Assembly: GCA_040902305.1 (NCBI GenBank)
Contig: JBBDXN010000145.1
Coordinates: 9,700 to 73,699, forward strand
Length of the DNA: 64,000 bases
Origin: CAMLFJ01 sp040902305
Lineage (GTDB): Bacteria > Methylomirabilota > Methylomirabilia > Rokubacteriales > CSP1-6
Direction: 5' to 3'
The first letter of the stretch is position 1. Each line of letters starts with the position of its first letter. Of this stretch, positions 48,687 through 58,871 are shown one piece after another. The notes under the pieces are model-generated. The model did not search any database. It was not told the origin of the DNA and saw only the letters and a program-made list of their open reading frames with translations. The position numbers and the translations under genes were made by a program.

Positions 48687-49535
48687 GATGGCGTGATGTG
48701 CGTCCGCTTCAGCCAGGGCACGGCTCACCGTGATGTAGTGGCGGCCCAAGAAGTCTCCGACCTCTCTCATGGTGTATCCGTGGTCTCGAACGGCCACGAC
48801 GGCACGGGCATTCCGGTCGGCCCGGGAGGTCACGCCCGCAAAGACCTCTCCGAGCGGTGGCCTCGAGGCGAACCGTTGAGCGCGCGGAAACTCCGCGCAC
48901 TGCATCGCCTCGCGGCACTGGTCAGCGAGACCCTCGCTCATCACCGGCTTTGACCTGAATCGGTCCAGGGAGGACTCGGGCTCTCCGATGCCCGCCTCCA
49001 CGAACGACGTGTAGCGCTTCACACCCTCGCCACGAGTCCTCGCTCCAGCGAGGGCCCGCACCCAGTCCACCGTCAAGAATCCAGGCACGACCGCTCCGCC
49101 GGCGGTAGCGCGGAAGCTGCTCCATCTCCAATCGGCTGGATGCGCGACGAGACCGGCTCGCACCGGATTGAGCACGATGTAGCGGCACACCTCGCGCAGG
49201 TAGGCCTCGCCATCCACGAGCTGGGCGCCGAACCGCCCTTGCAGGAGATGGCCGCATCGCTCGTGCCGGCGATTGAAGCGCTGCGTGTACACACCGTTGA
49301 GCTGTCGCATCGTGGTAGAAAGGTTCGCTTCGGGCGTTTGGAGCAACACGTGATAGTGATTGCCCATGAGGCAGTAGGCGTGACAGACCACGCGATAGCG
49401 GGCGACAGTGGCTGCGAGCACGACGAGAAAGCGAGCGCGGTCGTCGTCGTCTTCAAAGATCGGGCGTCGGTCATTCCCACGCGCGGTGACGTGGTAGATC
49501 CCGCCCGGAAACTGGAGGCGGAGCGGTCGGGCCAT
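48669..49535 (-). CDS. REP-associated tyrosine transposase (Y1_Tnp, RAYT)
   Basis: A 288-residue transposase. LQFPGGIYHVTARGNDRRPIF and YCLMGNHYHVLLQTPE hold the HUH-type metal-binding histidines, and YLREVCRYIVLNPVRAGLV contains the catalytic Tyr. A C-terminal DnaA-like helix-turn-helix (MREVGDFLGRHYITVSRALAE) follows. It would mobilise the flanking inverted-repeat element. The intact frame suggests recent activity or selection. ATG 49535 is within the element. Confidence 0.92.
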   Translation of the reverse strand: MARPLRLQFPGGIYHVTARGNDRRPIFEDDDDRARFLVVLAATVARYRVVCHAYCLMGNHYHVLLQTPEANLSTTMRQLNGVYTQRFNRRHERCGHLLQGRFGAQLVDGEAYLREVCRYIVLNPVRAGLVAHPADWRWSSFRATAGGAVVPGFLTVDWVRALAGARTRGEGVKRYTSFVEAGIGEPESSLDRFRSKPVMSEGLADQCREAMQCAEFPRAQRFASRPPLGEVFAGVTSRADRNARAVVAVRDHGYTMREVGDFLGRHYITVSRALAEADAHHAIENVGM

Positions 49536-49602
49536 GCGCCCACGCTACCGCTCCGACCTCCACGCGCTCAAGTGTGACGGTTAGGACACACCCGGGAACC
49601 GA

Positions 49603-49631
49603 GAAAATGTCGGGATGTAAGACCTGACCCC
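49603..49631 (-). repeat. Right terminal inverted repeat of RAYT element
   Basis: 29 bp, the inverted copy of the left end with one mismatch. It ends at the first base of the VOC gene stop triplet. Confidence 0.85.
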
Positions 49632-50116
49632 TATTTCTTCATCGCGGCCATGCGGCGGTTCATCTCCTCCATGCTCACGTCTTCTTTGTGGGTGGAGAGG
49701 TGCCAGCTATGGCCGAAGGGGTCCTTGAGGGTGCCGGAGCGGTCGCCGTAGAACTGGTCGGTCAGCGGGCGCACCTCGGTGCCGCCGGCCGCGATGGCCT
49801 GCTTGAACTGCTTATCCACGTCCTCCAAATAGATCATGATGCTGATCGGCGAGCCCCCGTAGTGCTTCGGGCTCCGCGCGTCCATCTCGGGGTGCTCGTC
49901 GGCCAGCATGATCACGGAATTGCCGATCTTGATCTCGGCGTGGCCGATCTTGTCGCCGGGCGATGGAATGCGCATCAGCTCCTTCGCGTCGAAGGCCCGC
50001 TTGTAATACTCGATGGCGCGGGCGGCGCCGTCGATGATCAGGTACGGGGTGGCCGAGTGGTAGCCATCCGGGATCGCCTTCACCTTGGCCGGCTTGCTCG
50101 TCGTCTTGGTCGTCAT
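49631..50116 (-). CDS. VOC family (PhnB/glyoxalase-like) protein
   Basis: A 161-residue vicinal-oxygen-chelate protein: PYLIIDGAARAIEYYKRAF, then GHAEIKIGNSVIMLADEHPE and LTDQFYGDRSGTLKDPFGHSW. The pattern matches PhnB-type family members of unknown substrate. GGAGGGAG ribosome-binding site precedes ATG 50116. The RAYT element abuts its stop. Confidence 0.92.
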   Translation of the reverse strand: MTTKTTSKPAKVKAIPDGYHSATPYLIIDGAARAIEYYKRAFDAKELMRIPSPGDKIGHAEIKIGNSVIMLADEHPEMDARSPKHYGGSPISIMIYLEDVDKQFKQAIAAGGTEVRPLTDQFYGDRSGTLKDPFGHSWHLSTHKEDVSMEEMNRRMAAMKK

Positions 50117-50147
50117 GGCTCCCTCCTTGTCGAGTAGGGCGTTTCGG

Positions 50148-50867
50148 TCACCGTACACCTCCCCGGCCGAGCGTGCCACTGGTCCGGACCGGAAGCAGCT
50201 CCACGGTGAGATCGAGATCGGCGGGCCATTCGCCGTAGCCCAGCAGCTCGCGCACCGTCGCGCCGGGCGCCCCCGGCGCCGCCGGATCGAGCAGGGTACG
50301 GTAGAGGCCGGGCCCGGGCACGAAGAGCGCGGCGTCCGGCGAGTCCGCCACGCTGAGAAGCAGGCACGCGCCGCCGGCGCCGGCGGTGACCGCGATGCCG
50401 CGATCCGCTTCCCAGGAATACTCCCCGTGCCGGCCCCGCTCCCGAAGCACGCGCACGTCGTGAACCCGTCCGAGCCGGTCCCCGAGCGGCGGCCCGTCAT
50501 AGCGCCAGTCCGGCCGTGCCGGGGCGCGGGCCGCGCCGCCCGAGCGGTCGGGCGTGAACGCGTACACGGTGCCGGCGCGCGACGGCTTGAAGAAGGAGCC
50601 GAAGGTCTCGGGCCGATAGTGATCGAGCGGCTCGAGGCGAAGACGGCAGAGCTCGCCACCGAAGGCCGGCGTGACGAGGGACGACAGACGCACGGCGGCG
50701 CCCTCGACGGGCACGATCACGAAGCTCGACCGGTAGGCTCCCGGATCGAGGGGCGAGGTGAAGCCGGGACCGGGAGCATAGAGCACGTCGCGCCACGCAC
50801 CGGCCAGTCCGGCCGCGAGCCGACGCTCGCCGGCGGGGAGGTGGAGGTCGACACTGGGAACGACCAT
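50148..50867 (-). CDS. Hypothetical protein
   Basis: A 239-residue protein, beta-rich: VPVEGAAVRLSSLVTPAFGGELCRL, then YRPETFGSFFKPSRAGTVYAF and DAALFVPGPGLYRTLLDPA. No family recognised. The upstream reading beyond ATG 50867 lies in the palindromic repeat and is not used. It is 31 nt upstream of the VOC gene, so it may share its transcript. Confidence 0.6.
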   Translation of the reverse strand: MVVPSVDLHLPAGERRLAAGLAGAWRDVLYAPGPGFTSPLDPGAYRSSFVIVPVEGAAVRLSSLVTPAFGGELCRLRLEPLDHYRPETFGSFFKPSRAGTVYAFTPDRSGGAARAPARPDWRYDGPPLGDRLGRVHDVRVLRERGRHGEYSWEADRGIAVTAGAGGACLLLSVADSPDAALFVPGPGLYRTLLDPAAPGAPGATVRELLGYGEWPADLDLTVELLPVRTSGTLGRGGVR

Positions 50868-50900
50868 CGGATGAGCCCCTTGCCCTCCTCGCCCCCCCGG

Positions 50901-50960
50901 CCCCTCACCCTCCAGCCCCTCACCCTGCCCTCTCCCCAAAGGGAGAGGGGTTTGGGGGGT
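50901..50960. repeat. Palindromic repeat copy C
   Basis: CCCCTCACCCTGCCCTCTCC followed by AAAGGGAGAGG: 8-bp stem CCTCTCCC/GGGAGAGG with a short CAAA loop. An extra CCCCTCACCC half-copy lies before it. Between the helicase gene and the hypothetical. Confidence 0.75.
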
Positions 50961-50964
50961 GGAC

Positions 50965-52260
50965 CTAGCGGCGGGGACCCCGGCCGGGGCTACGGCCGTC
51001 GCGACGGCCGCCACCCGCGCCGCCGCGCCCGCCGCGGGCGGCCATGCGCTGCCGCTTCTCCTCGGCGTAGCGGCGCCGCTCCTCGCTGGTCGGCTTGATC
51101 TCGGGCAGGTACAGCGCGTCCTCGGCCCAGTCCACCTGGATCTTCTGGCTGATGAACTTTTCGATGGGCTCGAGCGCGAGCGCCCCCGCCTCGTCCACGA
51201 GGCTGATCGCCTTGCCGGCGGCGCCCGCGCGCGCGGTGCGCCCGATCCGGTGCACGTAGTCCTCGGCGTCCTGCGGCATGTCCCAGTTGACCACGTGACT
51301 CACGCCCTCGATGTGCAGCCCCCGCGAGGCCACGTCGGTCGCGACGAGGATCGGAAGTTGCCCGTCCTTGAAGTCGTTGAGGATCTTGAGCCGCTTCTTC
51401 TGGTCCACGTCGCCGGTGAGGGCGCGCGCCTGCCAGCCGTTGCGCCCCAGCCGATCCTCGAGGCGCCGCGCCTCCTCGCGCGTGTTCGAGAAGATCAGGA
51501 TGCGGCTACCGCCCTCGCGCTTCAGCAGTCCCAGCAGGAGATTGAACTTCTCCTCGCGGCCGACGTGATAGAGCACCTGCTCCGCCTTCTCCACCGTCTT
51601 CTGTTGCGGGGTGATGCTGATCTGGGTCGGATTGTTCATGAACTCCCAGGTCAGCTCCAGCACCCGGAACGACAGCGTGGCCGAAAACAGGAAGGACTGG
51701 CGCTTCTCCGGCTTGGGCAGCCGGCGCAGGATGAAGCGCAGGTCGGCGATGAAGCCCATGTCGAACATCCGGTCGGCCTCGTCGATGACCAGCACCTCGA
51801 CCCGCCCGGGCGACCACACGTGCTGCTTCAGGTAGTCGATGAGCCGGCCCGGCGTGCCGACCAGCACGTCGCAGCCCTCGCGCAGCTCCTCGCGCTGCTT
51901 GTTGTAGTCGATGCCGCCGTAGACCGAGAGGATGCGCAGGCCGGTGTGCGCGCCGAGGAGGTGCGCGTCGGCTTCGATCTGCACCACCAGCTCGCGGGTG
52001 GGGGCGATGATGAGCACGCGGGGCGCGGTCGGCCCGCTGCGCGCGGGTGCGGGGTGGGTCAGGCAGCGGGTGAAGGCCGCGATGAGGAAGGCGGCGGTCT
52101 TGCCGGTGCCGGTCTGCGACTGCCCGGCCACGTCCTTGCCCCGGAGGGCGAGCGGCAGCGCCGCCTCCTGGATGGCGGTAGTGGCGGCGAAGCCCGCGTC
52201 CTCGATCCCGCGGCGCACCGGCCCGGGCAGGTCGAGCGAGGTGAACTCGAGCGGGCTCAC
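50965..52260 (-). CDS. DEAD-box RNA helicase (RhlE/RhlB-like)
   Basis: A 431-residue SF2 helicase. Motif I AGQSQTGTGKTAAFL, Ia APTRELVVQIE, II VIDEADRMFDMGF, III FSATLSFRV, VI YVHRIGRTARAG. A basic Gly/Arg-rich tail (RGGRGGAGGGRRDGR) binds RNA. GTG 52260 overlaps the tatC stop. It acts in RNA unwinding or ribosome assembly; exact subfamily not decided. Confidence 0.95.
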   Translation of the reverse strand: MSPLEFTSLDLPGPVRRGIEDAGFAATTAIQEAALPLALRGKDVAGQSQTGTGKTAAFLIAAFTRCLTHPAPARSGPTAPRVLIIAPTRELVVQIEADAHLLGAHTGLRILSVYGGIDYNKQREELREGCDVLVGTPGRLIDYLKQHVWSPGRVEVLVIDEADRMFDMGFIADLRFILRRLPKPEKRQSFLFSATLSFRVLELTWEFMNNPTQISITPQQKTVEKAEQVLYHVGREEKFNLLLGLLKREGGSRILIFSNTREEARRLEDRLGRNGWQARALTGDVDQKKRLKILNDFKDGQLPILVATDVASRGLHIEGVSHVVNWDMPQDAEDYVHRIGRTARAGAAGKAISLVDEAGALALEPIEKFISQKIQVDWAEDALYLPEIKPTSEERRRYAEEKRQRMAARGGRGGAGGGRRDGRSPGRGPRR

Positions 52261-53042
52261 TTCACGGCCTCCTCGGTGGCGACCGGCTTCGCCTTCTTCC
52301 GGCCGAACACTCGCGCGCAGATGATGCCCACCTCGTACAGGATGATGAGCGGGCCCGCCATCAGCAACTGGTTCACGATGTCGGGCGTCGGCGTCAGCAT
52401 GGCCGCGATGACGAAGTTGATCAGGATCGCGTACTTGCGGTTCTTGGACAGGAACTGCGGCGTCACGATCCCGAGCAGGGACAGCAGCGTGATCACCACC
52501 GGCATCTCGAACACCAGCCCGAAGGCCAGCGTGAACTTCAGGATGAAGTCGATGTAGCTCGAGATCGTGATCATGGGGCGAAGCCCCTGGTCCTGCCCGA
52601 AGCTCACCAGGAAGCTGATCGCGAAGGGCACGACGACGAAGAGGGCAAAGGCCCCGCCGCCGAGAAAGAGCAGCGAGCCGACGATGACGAAGGGCGCCGC
52701 GTACTTGCGCTCGCGCTTGTGCAGGCCCGGGGCCACGAAGGCCCACACGTTCCAGAGGATGATCGGCATCGCGATGAAGAGGCCCATGATCATGGCCACC
52801 TTCATGTAGGTCCAGAACGCCTCGGTGGGGGTGGTGAAGACGAGCTCGGTCTTGAGATGACCGGACAGCGCGCGCATCACGCTGCTGGTGAAGTACAGCG
52901 AGACGAGGAGACCGACGCCGGCGGGGACGAGGCTCCAGACGATACGGGTGCGCAGCTCGGTCAGGTGATCGAAGAACGACATCTTGCCGGGCTCATCGAG
53001 CCCCGCCGCGTCGGGGCTGGCGTTCGGCTCGGGCTCGCTCAT
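52257..53042 (-). CDS. tatC: Sec-independent protein translocase TatC
   Basis: A 261-residue six-helix membrane protein. MSFFDHLTELRTRIVWSL is the conserved N-terminal motif, TPTEAFWTYMKVAMIMGLF and FGLVFEMPVVITLLSLLGIV the core helices, and the conserved Glu and Pro loops are present. It is the twin-arginine receptor in the inner membrane. tatA/B are not in the window. Its ATG overlaps the thiD stop (TGATG). Confidence 0.96.
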   Translation of the reverse strand: MSEPEPNASPDAAGLDEPGKMSFFDHLTELRTRIVWSLVPAGVGLLVSLYFTSSVMRALSGHLKTELVFTTPTEAFWTYMKVAMIMGLFIAMPIILWNVWAFVAPGLHKRERKYAAPFVIVGSLLFLGGGAFALFVVVPFAISFLVSFGQDQGLRPMITISSYIDFILKFTLAFGLVFEMPVVITLLSLLGIVTPQFLSKNRKYAILINFVIAAMLTPTPDIVNQLLMAGPLIILYEVGIICARVFGRKKAKPVATEEAVK

Positions 53043-53830
53043 CACCAGTCCGGAATGAAGTGGCGGAGCTGGCCCACGCCCCGGCCCGCCGCGAAGCCCT
53101 CGCGGATCGCCCGCGTCACGTACGCCTTGGCCGCCCGGATCGCGTCGCCGAGCGCCTGGCCACGGGCCAGCTCCGCCGCGATGGCGGCGGAGAACGTGCA
53201 GCCGGTGCCGTGGGTGTTCCCCGAGTCTATTCGAGCGGTCGAGAATCGGGTGAAGTCGCGCCCGTTCCAGAGCAGATCGGTGGCGTCGCCCTTCAGGTGC
53301 CCGCCCTTCACCAGCACGTATCGCGGCCCCATGGTGTGGATGCGCCGCGCCGCTTCCTCCATGTCCTCGGGTTCGCTGATCTGCATCCCGGCCAGCACCT
53401 CCGCCTCCGGCAGGTTGGGGGTGACGACCAGGGCGAGCGGCAGGATACGATCGGCGAGTGCCGCGCGGGCCGCGGGCTCGAGCAGCCGGTCGCCGGACTT
53501 CGCCACCATGACCGGGTCCACCACCAGCTTCTCGACCCGGCGCTCGGCCAGCGTCGCGGCCACCGCTTCGATGATCGGCGCGGTGGAGAGCATCCCGCAC
53601 TTGGCCGCGTCGGCGCCGAAGTCGTCCAGGACGGAGCGGAGCTGCTGCGCCACGAAGGCGGGCGGCAGGTTCTCCACACCCTGGACCCCGAGGGAATTCT
53701 GCGCCGTCACCGCGGTGATCACCGACATGCCGAACACCCGGAACGCCGAGAACGTCTTGAGATCAGCCTGGATACCCGCCCCGCCGCCGGAATCGGAGCC
53801 GGCGATGGTCAGGGCCTTGGGGATCAACAT
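53042..53830 (-). CDS. thiD: Hydroxymethylpyrimidine/phosphomethylpyrimidine kinase
   Basis: A 262-residue ribokinase-fold kinase of thiamine synthesis. LTIAGSDSGGGAGIQADLKTF (N-terminal substrate and Mg loop), KCGMLSTAPIIEAV, VVDPVMVAKSGDRLL and NTHGTGCTFSAAIAAELARG, the anion hole. ATG 53830 is preferred to GTG 53836 because the -10 TATACT ends 8 nt before it. Its stop overlaps the tatC start. No TPP riboswitch features are visible upstream. Confidence 0.94.
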   Translation of the reverse strand: MLIPKALTIAGSDSGGGAGIQADLKTFSAFRVFGMSVITAVTAQNSLGVQGVENLPPAFVAQQLRSVLDDFGADAAKCGMLSTAPIIEAVAATLAERRVEKLVVDPVMVAKSGDRLLEPAARAALADRILPLALVVTPNLPEAEVLAGMQISEPEDMEEAARRIHTMGPRYVLVKGGHLKGDATDLLWNGRDFTRFSTARIDSGNTHGTGCTFSAAIAAELARGQALGDAIRAAKAYVTRAIREGFAAGRGVGQLRHFIPDW

Positions 53831-53838
53831 GGCCACTT

Positions 53839-53844
53839 AGTATA
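53839..53844 (-). promoter_or_regulatory. Putative -10 element of thiD-tatC operon (leaderless)
   Basis: TATACT on the minus strand ends 8 nt before ATG 53830 (2 nt before the GTG). No Shine-Dalgarno or clear -35. Confidence 0.4.
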
Positions 53845-53894
53845 CGGGATACGTCCGAGACGGCGGGAAGAACCTGCCCGCCCCGGCCTCGCGG

Positions 53895-54629
53895 CTACCA
53901 GCGCGCGGAGATGCCGAGGAGGGCCGAATGGGTGTCGAGCTCGGTCCGCAGCGTGGTCTTGCGGTTGGAGGCGTCGCGCAGCTCCACTTCCGGCGAGACG
54001 TGGGTGAACCGGTACTCGCCGAACAGCGACAGGTTGCTGAAGATCTGGACCGCGACCCCGCCCGCGAGCTTGTAGCCGAAGGAGAACTCGGTGTCGGACT
54101 CGTGGTTCCGGAAATTCCGCGTATGCCGCGGCGTGATGGTGGTCATGAAGAGCGGCGGGCCCACCGCCACGTAGGGCTGCACCCGACCGTGCGGCGCGTC
54201 GGCCGTCTTCAAGAGCGGCAGGCGGAGCATCAGGTCCACCGACACCGCGGTGGTCTCCACGTCGAAGGAGCCGGTGCCTCCGCGCCCGCTGCCGCAGCCG
54301 CCGGGGTAGAAGCAGCCCCGGAGATTGACGGACTGCGGGCCGATGTACGGGGAGAACCGGAAGAAGTCGAGCCCGAGCCCGAGGAAGGGCAGCGAGTCGA
54401 AGTAACGGCCGGCGCGGCCGCCCCAGGCCAGGGCCTTGTCGAACTCCACGCCCTCGAAGGTCCCCGGCCCGATGCCCTGATCGTTGAGCTTGAGATCGCT
54501 GTTCTGCGTGAAGCTCGAGCCGGCGTAGAGGTCGGCGAACCACTCCGCGGAGGCGGGACGGCTGCCGAACCCCGCACTCGCCAGCCCCGCGACCAGCAGC
54601 GTCCACCCGAGCACCGAGCGCCTGATCAT
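53895..54629 (-). CDS. Outer-membrane beta-barrel protein
   Basis: A 244-residue protein with a signal peptide (MIRRSVLGWTLLVAGLASAG to about PASA), then alternating amphipathic strands (EWFADLYAGSSFTQNSD, GLDFFRFSPYIGP, FSFGYKLAGGVAVQIF, LFGEYRFTHV). It ends in ALLGISARW, with the C-terminal aromatic residue needed for barrel insertion. An OmpA/OprW-like small barrel is likely; function unknown. A disordered loop GCGSGRGGTG sits in the middle. Confidence 0.83.
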   Translation of the reverse strand: MIRRSVLGWTLLVAGLASAGFGSRPASAEWFADLYAGSSFTQNSDLKLNDQGIGPGTFEGVEFDKALAWGGRAGRYFDSLPFLGLGLDFFRFSPYIGPQSVNLRGCFYPGGCGSGRGGTGSFDVETTAVSVDLMLRLPLLKTADAPHGRVQPYVAVGPPLFMTTITPRHTRNFRNHESDTEFSFGYKLAGGVAVQIFSNLSLFGEYRFTHVSPEVELRDASNRKTTLRTELDTHSALLGISARW

Positions 54630-54660
54630 GGCGTCACTCTACCACCGCGTCCGGCCCGCG

Positions 54661-55341
54661 CTACTCGAAACGCGGCGAGGGAATGATCACGGTGAACTCG
54701 CCCCGCGCGGTCCCCGCGCCGAAGCGCTCCCGGAGGGCCGCCGCGGAGCCGCGGACGATCTCCTCGAACTGCTTGGTCATCTCGCGGGCCACCACGATCT
54801 CGCGCTCGCCGAACACCTGGGCGATCGCCTCCAGCGCGCCCAGGATGCGATGCGGGGACTCGTAGCAGACCACCGTCATCTCGAGGTCGCGCAGCGCCTC
54901 CAGGCGGTGGACGCGCCGGCCCGGCTTCACGGGCAGGAAGCCGTCGAAGACGAAGCGGTCGGCCGGCACGCCCGCCGCGGACACGGCCGCTGCCACCGCC
55001 GAGGGCCCCGGCACCGGCACCACCGCGACGCCGGCTTCCCGCGCCTGCTTGACCAGCAGGAAGCCCGGGTCCGAGATGCCGGGAGTACCCGCGTCGGTGA
55101 CCAGGGCCACGGCCTGGCCGGCCTGGAGCGTCGCGAGCAGGCGGGTCCCCTTGCGCAGCTTGTTGTGCTCGAAGTAGCTCGTGACCGGGACGTGGATGCC
55201 GAAATGGGTGAGGAGGATGCGGGTGCGCCGCGTGTCCTCGCAGGCGACGAGGGCCACCTCCTTCAGGACGCGGAGCGCGCGCAGCGTGATGTCCTCGAGG
55301 TTGCCGAGGGGGGTCGCGACCACGTAGAGGGTGCCGGACAT
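54661..55341 (-). CDS. rsmI: 16S rRNA (cytidine-1402) 2-prime-O-methyltransferase
   Basis: A 226-residue tetrapyrrole-methylase-fold enzyme. LYVVATPLGNLEDITLRAL, CEDTRRTRILLTHFGI, VALVTDAGTPGISDPG and ALPGPSAVAAA-like VPGPSAVAAAVSAAG are diagnostic. It methylates 16S C1402 with SAM. ATG 55341 (MSGTLYVVATPLGN) is the family start. Separated from clpX by a palindromic repeat. Confidence 0.95.
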   Translation of the reverse strand: MSGTLYVVATPLGNLEDITLRALRVLKEVALVACEDTRRTRILLTHFGIHVPVTSYFEHNKLRKGTRLLATLQAGQAVALVTDAGTPGISDPGFLLVKQAREAGVAVVPVPGPSAVAAAVSAAGVPADRFVFDGFLPVKPGRRVHRLEALRDLEMTVVCYESPHRILGALEAIAQVFGEREIVVAREMTKQFEEIVRGSAAALRERFGAGTARGEFTVIIPSPRFE

Positions 55342-55351
55342 GGGAGGGGGA

Positions 55352-55392
55352 CCCCTCACCCTGCCCTCTCCCCGACGGGAAGAGGGTGAAGA
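55352..55392. repeat. Palindromic repeat copy D
   Basis: CCCCTCACCCTGCCCTCTCC followed by GGGAAGAGGGTG: imperfect stem CCCTCTCCC/GGGAAGAGGG. In the clpX-rsmI gap, so it could act as an mRNA-processing or terminator hairpin. Confidence 0.75.
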
Positions 55393-55395
55393 GAC

Positions 55396-56643
<1,248 letters not shown>

Positions 56644-56651
56644 GTCCAGTC

Positions 56652-57275
<624 letters not shown>

Positions 57276-57307
57276 CGGGCGCCTCCTTGCCATGCTGGTA
57301 GTGTACC

Positions 57308-58582
57308 TCAGGCGGTGTTTGCCTGATTCTTTTCGATGAGGAAATCGATGGTCCGGCGCTCGCCCAGGGAGTGACGGATCCCCCCCAGGTCCCCGCTCTG
57401 CTCGAGCATCCGGCGGACGGCGGGCGCCGGCCGCTGGCTGGCCTGGGCCACGCGCTCCACCTCGGCGTCCACGTCCGCGTCGGCCGCGGCCAGGCCCTCC
57501 TTCTCGGCGATGGCCTCGATCAACAACGCGCGCTTGACCGCCTTCTCGGCCCCCGGGCGGAGGTCTTCCAGGAGCTTCTTGTAGTCCCACGGCACGCGGT
57601 CGGGGTCCACGCCCTGCCGCCGCATGTGCTCCCGGGCGTGCTCGATCTGGTGACCCACCTGGCGCAGGATGAGCGCCTCCGGGACCTCGAAGGCGTGCCC
57701 GGCCATCACCGCGTCGAGCACCGCGGTCTCCAGCGCGCGGCGGTTGTCCGCGTCGCGCCGCGCCGCGAGCCCGGTGCGAACCTCGCCCTTGAGGGCCTCC
57801 AGCGTCTCGAAGGTGCCGCCCACGCTCTTGGCGAACTCGTCGTCGAGCGCGGGCAGGATCTTCTCCTTCACCTCGGACACCGTGACGGAGGCCTCGGCCG
57901 ACTTGCCCCGCAGCGCCTCGTTGCGATGGTCGTCGCCGAAGCGCACCCGGGTCTGGCGCGAGCCGCCCGCGGCCAACCCGATCACCGCTTCTTCCATCTC
58001 GGGCAGCACGCTGCCGCCCCCGATGACGAACCCGTAGCCGGTCTCGGAGCGCGGCTCCTGCCCCTCCGGCGTGAGCGTGTAGTCCACGATCACCAGGTCG
58101 CCCGGCTCGGCGGTCCGCTCGACCGCGCGGTACTCGACGTGCTGCTCCTGCAGCGCGCCGAGCGCCTCGTCCACGTCGGTCTCCTTGAACGGCGTGGGGG
58201 TGTGCTCGACCGCGAGGCCGGTGTAGGCCGCGAGGGTGATGGCGGGCTTGACCTCGACCACCGCGGCGAACTTCAGCGCCGCGTTCTCCTCGAGGGTGAC
58301 CTCCTGCAGGTCGGGCTCCTCCACCGGCTCGATGCGGGTCTCGGCGAGGGCCTGGCGGTAGACGTCCGGGATGAGGTGGCGGGCCACTTCCTGCCGCACG
58401 TCGTCGGCGAAGTGGAGCTTGATCATGCTCCGCGGGACCTTGCCCTTGCGGAAGCCGGGCAGCTTCGCCTCGCGCTGCACGCGGTCGAACGCCTGCTCCC
58501 ACGCCTTGATGACGACCTCGGGGGCTTCCTCGACTTGTAGTCGGCGCTTGCACGCCCCCAGCTCTTCGATGTCCACCTTCAT
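57308..58582 (-). CDS. tig: Trigger factor (peptidyl-prolyl isomerase chaperone)
   Basis: A 424-residue ribosome-bound chaperone. The ribosome-binding loop PGFRKGKVPRSMIKLHF is near residue 42, the FKBP-type PPIase domain is at about 150-240, and a helical C-terminal domain follows. It folds nascent chains and catalyses proline isomerisation. The ATG is 58582; no strong ribosome-binding site precedes it. A tRNA-Leu gene lies 34 nt upstream. Confidence 0.94.
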   Translation of the reverse strand: MKVDIEELGACKRRLQVEEAPEVVIKAWEQAFDRVQREAKLPGFRKGKVPRSMIKLHFADDVRQEVARHLIPDVYRQALAETRIEPVEEPDLQEVTLEENAALKFAAVVEVKPAITLAAYTGLAVEHTPTPFKETDVDEALGALQEQHVEYRAVERTAEPGDLVIVDYTLTPEGQEPRSETGYGFVIGGGSVLPEMEEAVIGLAAGGSRQTRVRFGDDHRNEALRGKSAEASVTVSEVKEKILPALDDEFAKSVGGTFETLEALKGEVRTGLAARRDADNRRALETAVLDAVMAGHAFEVPEALILRQVGHQIEHAREHMRRQGVDPDRVPWDYKKLLEDLRPGAEKAVKRALLIEAIAEKEGLAAADADVDAEVERVAQASQRPAPAVRRMLEQSGDLGGIRHSLGERRTIDFLIEKNQANTA

Positions 58583-58616
58583 GGCCGTTCCGCTTTCATG
58601 ACGACTCCCAGGGTTC

Positions 58617-58701
58617 TGGTGCGAGAGGGGGGAGTTGAACCCCCACGGGTTGCCCCTCTGGATCCTAAGTCCAGCGCGTCTGCCAGTTCCGCCACTCTCG
58701 C
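58617..58701 (-). tRNA. tRNA-Leu (anticodon TAG, DNA sense)
   Basis: An 85-nt tRNA with a long variable arm typical of Leu. The acceptor stem GCGAGAG/CTCTCGC is formed, the anticodon stem is CTGGA/TCCAG with loop CTTAGGA, so the anticodon is TAG. A TTCAACT T-loop is present, and CCA is encoded. Confidence 0.93.
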
Positions 58702-58871
58702 ACGACGGGTCGCGGGTATCTCGGTGCGGGGAGGATCAGGCCAAGTAAGGATAACACAAGGGCCAAACCGCTCCGCTAGTCCCGGCCGAGCCCTCGCCCG
58801 CTCGCCCGCCGAGGCCGGCCGGGATCGTGTCACATGCCCCCGGTTTCCGCAAGCGCGGCGGGGGAGGCGGC

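Larger units (their letters stand above)
48658..49631. mobile_element. RAYT-type (Y1 transposase) element with 29-bp terminal inverted repeats
   Basis: About 974 bp bounded by GGGGTCAGGTCTTACATT (48658-) and its inverted copy at 49603-49631, one mismatch in 29. It holds one Y1-type transposase gene on the minus strand. It starts 4 nt after the typA stop, and its right end includes one base of the VOC gene stop codon, so it inserted in a spacer without breaking either gene. No target duplication is obvious, as expected for this family. Confidence 0.85.

Noticed and set aside
53831..53894. TPP riboswitch before thiD
   Set aside because: The gap is too short and lacks the conserved CTGAGA pattern.
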